A model generated the notes under the pieces. The model made no database searches and was not told the origin of the DNA. It saw only the letters and a program-made list of their open reading frames with translations. A stretch of 10,068 nt of DNA, from assembly GCA_030432815.1 (NCBI GenBank), contig JAUILB010000084.1, positions 1-10,068 on the forward strand, written 5' to 3'. Position numbers and translations under genes: made by a program. Source of the DNA: Alphaproteobacteria bacterium (GTDB lineage Bacteria; Pseudomonadota; Alphaproteobacteria; Sphingomonadales; Emcibacteraceae). This document shows positions 1 through 6,909 of this stretch, one piece after another (positions within the stretch are counted from its first letter, which is position 1; the number at the start of each line of letters is the position of its first letter).

Positions 1-32
1 CCCGATTCGATTTTATAATAACCTTAAAGCTT

Positions 33-1073
33 CTAAAATTGATTAATAACGGTTACACCGGTACCTTTAAAATTATTCATTTTAGTCAGTGCATTAATAC
101 TCTGTTCGAGCGATATAGTTTCCCCCACAAGCTTTTCTGGTGCTAGCCCACCTTTTGTAATCATCGCCAGTAATTCGGAATATCGGTGCGCCTGTATGCC
201 GTGACTGCCGATAATCTCCAGTTCATTCGCCACAACAATATCCATGGGTATCCCTGGCGTACTTTGATCGGCAACAAGCAAACCTACCTGAATATGCTTG
301 CCGCGTTTTTTAAGGGACCTGATGGAATTCACACATGTAATCGGGCTTCCTAATGCATCCAAGGAAATATGTGCACCCCTTTTGGTGATATCAAAAATGG
401 CTCCTGGCACATCCGTATCCGTTTTGGCGTTTATACCAAAATCCGCACCAATGGTTTTTGCAAAGTCCAGTTTCTTATCATCAATATCAATAGCAATTAC
501 CTGCGCGCCGTATGCCTTGGCAATCATAATTGCGGAAAGCCCAACACCGCCGCATCCATGTACGGCGACCCATTGACCTTTCACGACTTTGCCCTGATCC
601 ACAACTCCACGGAATGAGGTTACAAAACGACATCCCAAACTGGCGGCAGTCACAAAATCCATGTCATCCGGAAGTTTCACAAGATTGGTATCCGCGTAAT
701 GAATACCAACATATTCGGCAAATGATCCCCAATGGGTAAAACCCGGCTGGAACTGATTATCGCATACCTGATGATTGCCGCTATCACATTCGGGGCAGGC
801 ACCACAACCACCAACAAACGGCACTGTCACCCGGTCACCTACGTTCCAGTTACGCACTTTTTTTCCTACGGCTTCAATAATTCCGGAAAGCTCATGCCCT
901 GGTACATGGGGTAATTCAATATCCGGATCATGACCGATCCAGCCATGCCAGTCACTTCGACAAAGACCCGTCGCCATAACTTTAACAACCACACCGTCAG
1001 GTGCAGGTGAGGGATCATCAACGGTCTTTAATGACGGAATAGAACCAAATTTTTCATATATAACGGCTTTCAT
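33..1073 (-). CDS. zinc-dependent medium-chain alcohol dehydrogenase
   Basis: 346 aa, full-length MDR-family dehydrogenase: an N-terminal GroES-like catalytic domain, then a Rossmann domain. Catalytic zinc ligands are C38 in GLCRSDWH, H60 and E61 in PGHELSG, and C148 in SLGCRF. Structural zinc ligands are C90, C93, C96 and C104. The nucleotide site is GCGGVG at 173-178, with D196 in AIDID at the end of the second strand, favouring NAD(H) over NADP(H). It oxidises an alcohol or reduces a carbonyl; the substrate is not readable. In this operon it could act on a ring hydroxyl or oxo group of a CoA-derived alicycle, or on an aldehyde or alcohol product (inference). The ATG at 1073 follows the nhaA stop by only 3 nt, with a weak GCGGG-like ribosome site inside the nhaA end, so translation is likely coupled. 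The stop is TAG at 33-35; only 32 nt follow in the window, with no complete terminator. Confidence 0.93.
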   Translation of the reverse strand: MKAVIYEKFGSIPSLKTVDDPSPAPDGVVVKVMATGLCRSDWHGWIGHDPDIELPHVPGHELSGIIEAVGKKVRNWNVGDRVTVPFVGGCGACPECDSGNHQVCDNQFQPGFTHWGSFAEYVGIHYADTNLVKLPDDMDFVTAASLGCRFVTSFRGVVDQGKVVKGQWVAVHGCGGVGLSAIMIAKAYGAQVIAIDIDDKKLDFAKTIGADFGINAKTDTDVPGAIFDITKRGAHISLDALGSPITCVNSIRSLKKRGKHIQVGLLVADQSTPGIPMDIVVANELEIIGSHGIQAHRYSELLAMITKGGLAPEKLVGETISLEQSINALTKMNNFKGTGVTVINQF

Positions 1074-1076
1074 AAT

Positions 1077-2267
1077 TTAGCCCGCATCCCTGTCTTTTAA
1101 AGCAAACTTTAAAATCAGATAACCCAACACTCCTGACACAACTGAACCGATGATAATGCCAATCCGTTCATCAAGCATACTTTCAATACCGCCGCCTTCA
1201 AAGGCAAGTGACCCGATAAAAAGTGACATGGTATAGCCAATGCCGCAAAGGGCCGCTGTTCCATATAGAGCAGAAAGATTCATTCCCGCCGGAAGTTCTG
1301 TAAATTTTAATTTTATGCCAAGCCAGCAAAGGCCGAAAACTCCAACTTGTTTTCCAATAATCAGTCCCAGTATAATGCCAAGCGGCATTGGATGAAGAAT
1401 GTCGTCCATACCTACGCCTGAGAAACTTATGCCGGAATTACAAAATGCAAATACTGGCAGGATAAACCATGCAACAACAGCATGAAGGTCATGTTCAAGG
1501 GTTTTCAGTGGCGAACTGTCTGGCCGCCGATCACATTTAAGCGGAATAAACATAGCCAGCACCACCCCGGCAAGCGTCGCATGGACACCGGATTTAAGAA
1601 GCGAAACCCACATTATAATCCCAAAAAGGATATAAAGACTTTTTTCAAACACCCCGCGTCGGTTAAGAAAATAAAGCGCGATAATACAAAATGCCGATAC
1701 CAGTAACGCTGTTGTGGAAATATTACTGGTATAGAAAAGTGCGATAATCACGATCGCCCCGATATCATCAAAAATCGCCAGTGATGTCAGAAATATTTTA
1801 AGGCTGATGGGAACACGCGATCCCAGCAATGACAATACCCCAAGCGCAAAGGCGATGTCCGTTGCCGCCGGGATTGCCCATCCGCCAACGGTTTCCGGAT
1901 TATCCCAGTTAAAGTAAAGATATATCCCCGCTGGCAGCGCCATACCACCGATGGCTCCAAGGCCTGGTAAAATGATGGATTTTGGCTCTGAAAGCTCCCC
2001 TTCGACGAATTCTCTTTTTAGCTCCAACCCCACAAGCAGAAAAAACACAGCCATCAAGCCATCATTGACCCAAAGAAGCAGAGGTTTATTGACTTCAAGA
2101 GCGCCCACCTGCACAGCAACGGTAGTATCAAGCAACATGGCGTAATAGGTATTAAGCGGTGTATTGGCAAGTATAATCGCCAGAAGTGCAGCAAACCCAA
2201 GCAATATTCCACCAGCAGATTCCTGCTCTAGGAATCTGACGATTGAAGATTTATGCTCTGTCACCAT
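1077..2267 (-). CDS. nhaA: Na+/H+ antiporter NhaA
   Basis: 396 aa inner-membrane protein with about twelve hydrophobic segments, close to the 388 aa of E. coli NhaA. It exchanges cytoplasmic Na+ (or Li+) for external protons, supporting sodium and alkaline-pH tolerance. Key residues are present: D137 in ATDIAF (equivalent to D133), the ion-binding pair D167/D168 in AIFDDIG (D163/D164), H229 in SGVHATLAG (H225), and K306 in IIGKQVG (K300). The N-terminal FLEQESAGG and LANTPL are also typical. The ATG at 2267 has AGGA five bases upstream. It sits 12 nt after the AceE-like gene and 3 nt before the alcohol dehydrogenase, so it is co-transcribed with metabolic genes; nhaA is more often alone or with a regulator. 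It may counter ion or proton stress during growth on an organic acid salt, or may simply share a promoter (inference). Confidence 0.96.
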   Translation of the reverse strand: MVTEHKSSIVRFLEQESAGGILLGFAALLAIILANTPLNTYYAMLLDTTVAVQVGALEVNKPLLLWVNDGLMAVFFLLVGLELKREFVEGELSEPKSIILPGLGAIGGMALPAGIYLYFNWDNPETVGGWAIPAATDIAFALGVLSLLGSRVPISLKIFLTSLAIFDDIGAIVIIALFYTSNISTTALLVSAFCIIALYFLNRRGVFEKSLYILFGIIMWVSLLKSGVHATLAGVVLAMFIPLKCDRRPDSSPLKTLEHDLHAVVAWFILPVFAFCNSGISFSGVGMDDILHPMPLGIILGLIIGKQVGVFGLCWLGIKLKFTELPAGMNLSALYGTAALCGIGYTMSLFIGSLAFEGGGIESMLDERIGIIIGSVVSGVLGYLILKFALKDRDAG

Positions 2268-2279
2268 ATCTGTCCTGAT

Positions 2280-4637
2280 TTAATGTCGTTTCAGTCTACC
2301 ATGTGCCGCGACAATAGCGGCGCTGTCAATCATAAAGTGTTCATAAAGATCAGGAAGGTCACCAGTCTGGCCGAAAGCCTCAACACCAAGTGGCACAACC
2401 GGGTTACCATGAATACTGCCTAACCATGAAAGATTTAAGGGATGACCGTCGCATACCGAAACCACCGTACAATCCCGTGCCAATTCCCCCATCAATTTTT
2501 CGATATGGGATACTTTTTGTATTTTATTGATCGCCGTACTGCGTCTGGATGCGGCCCAGTCCCGATATAAAATATCCGAAGATGTCACCGCCATGACGGC
2601 CATATTTTTATTTTCCTGCTGAAGATCCTGTACCGCACCCATAACTTCCGGCGCGATAGCACCGGCGTATATAATTGCGCATGAAGTCGTTGATGTAGGC
2701 TTTCTCAGCCAATATGCTCCCTTTACAATGTTATCCTTATCTTCTTCACTAAGCACCCGTGGCAATTGTTCTATTTTGCGGGTTGAAAGACGCAAATAAA
2801 CAGACGAGCCATCGTCATCCTGCATGGTTTCAAAAGCCCATTTCATCAGTACCGCAAGCTCATCCGCATATGAAGGCTCTGCTGATGTAAGCCCCGGCTG
2901 AGAAAGCCCAATAAGCGGTGAATTGATTGACTGATGTGCCCCACCTTCAGGGCCAAGGGTAACACCGGAGGGTGTTGCCACCAGCATAAAGCGTGCACCC
3001 TGATATGCCGCATAATTAAGGGCATCAAGTCCCCGTGCAATAAACGGGTCATAAAGCGTACCCACAGGAAACAGACGTTCACCAAAATGTCTGTGCGCAA
3101 GCCCCAACTGTCCCAGCAAGGAAAATAGATTATTTTCCGCAATTCCCAGTTCCATATGCTGTCCGGATGGCCCTTTCTGCCAAATCTGAGCGCTTGGAAT
3201 ACGCTTGTCTTTAAAAACATCGGCCACGGCTTCACGTGAATATAACTTTCGTCGGTTAACCCACGGCCCCAGATTGGTGGACGATGTAACATCCGGACTT
3301 GTGGTGATTATCCGATCCGCGAGTTCACTATCGCCTTTGGCAAGTTCGAACATAATCTTTCCAAACGCTTCCTGCGTGGATTGAAGTTCTTCTTTCGGTG
3401 CCGGAATTTCCGGTATTCTTACAACAGCTGCTTTCTTCATCGCTTTCTGTCGTTGCTGGTAAGGGCATTTATCAATAAAATGCTGAAGCTTTCGGGCTTT
3501 GGCTTCTATGCCACCGAATTTATCCCACTCTGCACCTTCTTCCACATTCTGGTCTTCCTGAAACTGCGTCATTTGCCCGATGCTCATCAGACCCGCATGA
3601 TTGTCTTTGTGACCCGCAAGCGGAAGCCCTTTCCCTTTAACCGTATAGGCAATAAAACATTGCGGTTGGTCACTGTCCGCACCCGAAAAAGCTTCAATCA
3701 GGGTTTCAAGATCGTGACCGCCTAGATTTGTCATCACTTCTGCCAGTTCCGGATCATTATAACGATCAAGAAATTCACCAAGACCACTTGTGCCTTTTAA
3801 TTCTTCTGATAATTGTTTGCGCCACTCAGCACCACCCTGATAAGTAAGTGCAGAGTAAAGCTGGTTAGGACAATTATCAATCCAGTTTAAAATCGCTTCA
3901 CCCGCCGGCCCGTCCTTGGCTTTCATAAGTTTTTTGCCGTATTTAAGCGATGAAACTTTCCAGCCCAGACTGCTGAACACACCGCTGATACGTTCAAAAA
4001 GCGCATCATCAACCACACCATCAAGGCTTTGGCGATTATAATCAATCACCCACCAGAGGTTCCGTGCTTTATGTTTCCAGCCTTCAAGCAGGCTTTCAAA
4101 AATATTTCCTTCGTCAAATTCCGCATCCCCCGCAAGAGCGATCATACGGCCCATGGCTTTTTCGTCATACCAGCCGTGATCAACCATATAATCCTGTGTA
4201 AGGGTGTTGAATAAAGTTGCCGCCACACCCATGCCAACGGAACCGGTTGAAAAATCCACATCCGTTGTATCTTTGGTAATTGATGGATAAGACTGTGCAC
4301 CACCAAAGCCACGGAAATTTTGTAATTTGGAAAGATCCTGCCGATCCATCAGATACATAATTGCATGCATAATAGGTGAAGCATGGGGTTTTACCGCTAT
4401 TCTGTCCTGCGGCCCCATAATATAAAAATAAAGTGCCGTCATAATAGTCGCAAGCGACGCACTGGATGCCTGATGGCCGCCTACCTTTAGCCCATCGCGG
4501 GATGGACGCAAATGGTTGGCGTTATGGATAAGGTAACTTGCAAGCCATAAAACTTTTTTCTCAAGAAGTTTCAGGTTCTCAATATCTGCTTCTGTGGCAT
4601 GGGTGATTATTGGATTATCATTTGCTAAATTGTTCAT
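2280..4637 (-). CDS. ThDP-dependent E1 enzyme, AceE-type (homodimeric pyruvate dehydrogenase E1-like / transketolase superfamily)
   Basis: 785 aa from the ATG at 4637, which has AGGG six bases upstream; a TTG at 4652 has no ribosome site. Domain order is ThDP pyrophosphate domain, pyrimidine domain, C-terminal transketolase domain. Aligned by eye with E. coli AceE: GGHQAS (H55) and KPHASP (H85) match its active-site histidines; LAGDAEFDEGN (D171) through N201 is the Mg/ThDP motif, closer to AceE's GDGEMDE than to transketolase; NLGGHD at 305-310; H347 in DNHAGL; ELGIAEN at 496-502 carries the cofactor-activating Glu; H568 in EGGAHQ. It is about 100 residues shorter than AceE, and the N-terminal region that binds E2 in AceE is reduced. 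No E2 or E3 gene lies nearby. The substrate is unknown. MdeB of Pseudomonas putida, a 2-oxobutyrate E1, is a precedent for AceE homologues in catabolic loci (recalled). A decarboxylase, acyloin or diketone-cleaving role is possible. It ends 12 nt before nhaA. Confidence 0.9.
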   Translation of the reverse strand: MNNLANDNPIITHATEADIENLKLLEKKVLWLASYLIHNANHLRPSRDGLKVGGHQASSASLATIMTALYFYIMGPQDRIAVKPHASPIMHAIMYLMDRQDLSKLQNFRGFGGAQSYPSITKDTTDVDFSTGSVGMGVAATLFNTLTQDYMVDHGWYDEKAMGRMIALAGDAEFDEGNIFESLLEGWKHKARNLWWVIDYNRQSLDGVVDDALFERISGVFSSLGWKVSSLKYGKKLMKAKDGPAGEAILNWIDNCPNQLYSALTYQGGAEWRKQLSEELKGTSGLGEFLDRYNDPELAEVMTNLGGHDLETLIEAFSGADSDQPQCFIAYTVKGKGLPLAGHKDNHAGLMSIGQMTQFQEDQNVEEGAEWDKFGGIEAKARKLQHFIDKCPYQQRQKAMKKAAVVRIPEIPAPKEELQSTQEAFGKIMFELAKGDSELADRIITTSPDVTSSTNLGPWVNRRKLYSREAVADVFKDKRIPSAQIWQKGPSGQHMELGIAENNLFSLLGQLGLAHRHFGERLFPVGTLYDPFIARGLDALNYAAYQGARFMLVATPSGVTLGPEGGAHQSINSPLIGLSQPGLTSAEPSYADELAVLMKWAFETMQDDDGSSVYLRLSTRKIEQLPRVLSEEDKDNIVKGAYWLRKPTSTTSCAIIYAGAIAPEVMGAVQDLQQENKNMAVMAVTSSDILYRDWAASRRSTAINKIQKVSHIEKLMGELARDCTVVSVCDGHPLNLSWLGSIHGNPVVPLGVEAFGQTGDLPDLYEHFMIDSAAIVAAHGRLKRH

Positions 4638-4643
4638 TTCCGA

Positions 4644-4647
4644 CCCT
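4644..4647 (-). promoter_or_regulatory. Shine-Dalgarno AGGG deciding the ATG start of the AceE-like gene
   Basis: AGGG six bases before the ATG at 4637-4635 supports that start over the in-frame TTG at 4652, which is preceded only by an A/T run. Confidence 0.6.
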
Positions 4648-4659
4648 ATCAAATAAAAA

Positions 4660-4675
4660 GTTACCGAATAGTAAC
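4660..4675. repeat. inverted repeat GTTAC-N6-GTAAC in the gap before the AceE-like gene
   Basis: Perfect 5-bp arms GTTAC and GTAAC flank six bases (CGAATA on the plus strand). It overlaps the possible -10 element at 4668-4673, so it could be an operator half-site pair. As RNA the stem is short and AT-rich. One copy in 67 nt is weak evidence. Confidence 0.35.
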
Positions 4676-4696
4676 ATTATTATTTAAACAAGCCAA
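4668..4696 (-). promoter_or_regulatory. possible sigma-70-like promoter before the AceE-like gene
   Basis: Minus-strand TTGGCT (4696-4691), a 17-nt spacer and TACTAT (4673-4668) match the -35/-10 consensus at four of six positions each. It lies in the operon's only sizeable gap and would start RNA about 25 nt before the ATG at 4637. AT-rich DNA gives such matches by chance, so this is tentative. Confidence 0.25.
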
Positions 4697-4704
4697 GCCT
4701 ATAT

Positions 4705-5844
4705 CTACGCAAGTAAACCTTTATTATCTGAAAGTGCCGCAATAACTGCATCAATATCATCATTATTATTATAAAAATGGGCAGAAATTCTGATATTGCC
4801 ATCACGGCAGGATGCAATGATTCCCACCTTGGCCAAAGCTGCAACCAGGGCATATTCATCAGTTGAAGCAACCGTAATCATTGCACCATGTTTATCGGGG
4901 TCCAGTGGCGACATAAGCTTAGCACCGATGTCCTGAATACCTTTTTTAAGCCGTTCATTAAGCGTAGCGACATGACTGCGAATATTCGGCACTCCAATTT
5001 CCAAAATCATTTGTAGCCCCGCTTCAACCGCATATAAATTAGGAACTGATGGGGTACCCTGTTCAAAACGCCGTGCAGATTTAGCCGGAATATTATCATG
5101 AATAAGCATGGCATGGATATCTTCCTGCGCAAACCAGCCAGTCTGGGTTGGGCGGGATGTGGCAATTAAATCTTCGCGCACATAAAGAAAACCAACACCC
5201 GCCGTGGAAAGCAAATATTTAAGTGAACCACCAACAATAAAATCAACATCCCATACATTTACATCAATAGGAACAGCACCAACCCCCTGATAAGCATCGA
5301 CCAGAATCATGGAGCCGCTTTTGCGCGCTATATCACGTATGGCAGGGATGTCTGCAAGCGCACCATTTCGATAACAAACGAGTGGCACCGCAACCAAAAG
5401 AGTGTTTTGATCAACAACACTTTCCAGATCATCCAGATCGATCATACCGTCCTTTTCTTTTACATGCGCAACCTCTGCGCCATGTTTTTTAAGCGCATGC
5501 CAAGCATGTGCTTCAGTTGGAAAGGCAAGGTCAGTTGTAACTATTTTTTTACGTGGTCCCGATAACTCGAGACTGCTTGAAACGGCACTTAATGATGCCG
5601 ATGCTGACGTGGTAACAGCAATTTCATTTGATTTAGCCGATAAAAGTTCCGCAAATGATGCCCTGACCCGTTCAAGCCTATCACACCAATCAATCCAGTC
5701 TGCACCTTTCTCATGACGGTCTTTCAGATATTGCAGAAAAGCAGCTTCCACTTCATTAGACAGCGCAGCGTAGGAACAGCTATTGATATAAACCTTGTCC
5801 TTGAAGATGGGGAAGTGATCCCGATAATCTGCCATAGTTTTCAT
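4705..5844 (-). CDS. class V aminotransferase-like PLP enzyme
   Basis: 379 aa, fold-type I PLP enzyme of the aminotransferase class V / cysteine desulfurase / kynureninase group. Seen: TTSASAS at 78-84 (PLP phosphate pocket), VDAYQGVG with D183 (contacts the pyridine nitrogen), GGSLKYL with Schiff-base lysine K209, FEQGTPSVPNL near 260-270, and a C-terminal IRISAHFYN with R352, usual for carboxylate binding. No cysteine-bearing desulfurase loop is obvious, so transamination, beta-elimination, C-C cleavage or epimerisation are more likely than sulfur transfer; kynureninases are usually longer. The start is the ATG at 5844, with AGGA six bases upstream overlapping the TAG of the cupin gene. An upstream in-frame start at 5925 would add 27 residues inside that gene and is not supported. 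In an operon that may handle 2-aminobenzoyl-CoA, it could move or release the amino group (inference). Confidence 0.88.
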   Translation of the reverse strand: MKTMADYRDHFPIFKDKVYINSCSYAALSNEVEAAFLQYLKDRHEKGADWIDWCDRLERVRASFAELLSAKSNEIAVTTSASASLSAVSSSLELSGPRKKIVTTDLAFPTEAHAWHALKKHGAEVAHVKEKDGMIDLDDLESVVDQNTLLVAVPLVCYRNGALADIPAIRDIARKSGSMILVDAYQGVGAVPIDVNVWDVDFIVGGSLKYLLSTAGVGFLYVREDLIATSRPTQTGWFAQEDIHAMLIHDNIPAKSARRFEQGTPSVPNLYAVEAGLQMILEIGVPNIRSHVATLNERLKKGIQDIGAKLMSPLDPDKHGAMITVASTDEYALVAALAKVGIIASCRDGNIRISAHFYNNNDDIDAVIAALSDNKGLLA

Positions 5845-5852
5845 GATAGATC

Positions 5853-6899
5853 CTAATAATTGATGGCAGGGCTGCCGGACGGATAAAAAACACCCATCAG
5901 CATCATACCGCCTTCGTCTGTACATTCAAGTGAATGACCCTGTCTATGCGGCAGGAAAAGAACATCGCCCGTTTTAACGTCAGTGTATTTTGTGCCTGTC
6001 CACATACGCCCGTATCCGGTAAGAATAACAATCGCTTCTTCATAAAGATGTCTGTGCATGGCTGCTCTTGACTTCGGTATTTGACCAATAAACTGTGTTA
6101 CTTCCATTGATCCCACCTTGGTATCAACTAGTTCCTGATAGAAACGGTTAGCCATTACATTGGCCGTTGCCATATCAAAGGCAACATATCTTTCGACCTG
6201 ATTTTTATCAAAAGAACTGTTGTGACCATTACTTACTGTAAGCTCTGTAAGCATGGGGCACGCCGTCGCATAAATGACCATATCCTGGTCGGTTATGATA
6301 CGAAATGATTCACCCGGTTTTATATAAATGCCCGCTTCCTTATTCACATCAAATAATACACCGGCAATGTCCACTTGACCTGCACCGCTCACAAAATAAA
6401 GCACCGTATCAACATCTTTATACTCAAGCCAAGGGGTAGTCCCGGGGGACACAAGCAAACGATGCAGGCTTAGTTTAGTTGCACCGTCTTCTTTGGTAAT
6501 CACAGGCTGATATCTCAAATTTCCGGTAACGTTATCTCCTGTTTCAACCGGGGTCATAACATAGGCACCGCCATCTAGGACTGCTTTGCCATCAATCTGA
6601 TCAACAAATACCGAACCTTCCATGGATTTTATTTCCTCTGGACTCGCTTCCGCATATTCGTCTTCAAGATTGTTGTGTGATCCATCACAATAAGGACCCG
6701 ATCTCGTCGCTTTACAGGCACATAGAAGCACATCTTCCGATTTTTCAGCTTTAAATACCATGGGACGATGATCCGTACCCTTATGCGAACCATCACAAAA
6801 AGGCTGTCCCTTGCTTCTTTTGCAGGTACACCATGCATATTTTTTCCCTTCTTCAAGGGTAACAAGGCAGGGTTTATTGGTAACCGTATGATTTGACAT
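5853..6899 (-). CDS. tandem CDGSH iron-sulfur domains fused to a two-cupin region
   Basis: 348 aa with an unusual domain order. Two CDGSH motifs of the C-x-C-x(8)-C-D-G-S-H type occur at 24-39 (C24, C26, C35, H39) and 60-75 (C60, C62, C71, H75). Each can ligate a [2Fe-2S] cluster by three Cys and one His. After an acidic linker (about 78-100) come two cupin-like barrels. The first, about 130-215, has no HxH motif and looks unable to bind metal. The second, about 262-345, keeps H282, H284, E288 and H322 (HRHLYEE, then GDVLFLP and GH), a plausible Fe or other divalent-metal site. No signal peptide is seen, so it is probably cytoplasmic. The function is unknown; dioxygenase, isomerase, hydrolase or redox partner of the first enzyme are all possible. 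The ATG at 6899 has AAAGG about eight bases upstream, overlapping the TAA of the preceding gene. The gene ends with TAG 8 nt before the next start. Confidence 0.85.
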   Translation of the reverse strand: MSNHTVTNKPCLVTLEEGKKYAWCTCKRSKGQPFCDGSHKGTDHRPMVFKAEKSEDVLLCACKATRSGPYCDGSHNNLEDEYAEASPEEIKSMEGSVFVDQIDGKAVLDGGAYVMTPVETGDNVTGNLRYQPVITKEDGATKLSLHRLLVSPGTTPWLEYKDVDTVLYFVSGAGQVDIAGVLFDVNKEAGIYIKPGESFRIITDQDMVIYATACPMLTELTVSNGHNSSFDKNQVERYVAFDMATANVMANRFYQELVDTKVGSMEVTQFIGQIPKSRAAMHRHLYEEAIVILTGYGRMWTGTKYTDVKTGDVLFLPHRQGHSLECTDEGGMMLMGVFYPSGSPAINY

Positions 6900-6909
6900 T
6901 TTTAAACCT

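Noticed and set aside
1..32. Possible terminator after the alcohol dehydrogenase gene
   Set aside because: Only 32 nt are visible. There is an AT-rich stretch and an AAGCTT palindrome but no complete stem with a T run. The operon may continue beyond the left edge.
2846..3292. Minus-strand open frame of 148 codons inside the AceE-like gene in another frame
   Set aside because: It lies wholly within the conserved pyrimidine-domain coding region, and its product looks like random translation (many Trp, His and Leu).
4653..4680. GTTAC stem followed by TTTTTATTT on the minus strand as a Rho-independent terminator
   Set aside because: The stem has only five base pairs, two of them G:C, and the T run is broken. 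It is too weak to call a terminator between genes that otherwise look co-transcribed.
5845..5925. Upstream start for the class V aminotransferase at 5925
   Set aside because: The extra residues (Arg- and Cys-rich) come from another frame of the cupin C-terminal coding region. The ATG at 5844 has AGGA at the right distance.
5853..6899. Reading the CDGSH-bicupin protein as gentisate 1,2-dioxygenase
   Set aside because: Gentisate dioxygenases are bicupins whose iron-binding histidines, as I recall, lie in the N-terminal cupin. Here that cupin lacks them, and the CDGSH motifs are foreign to that family.
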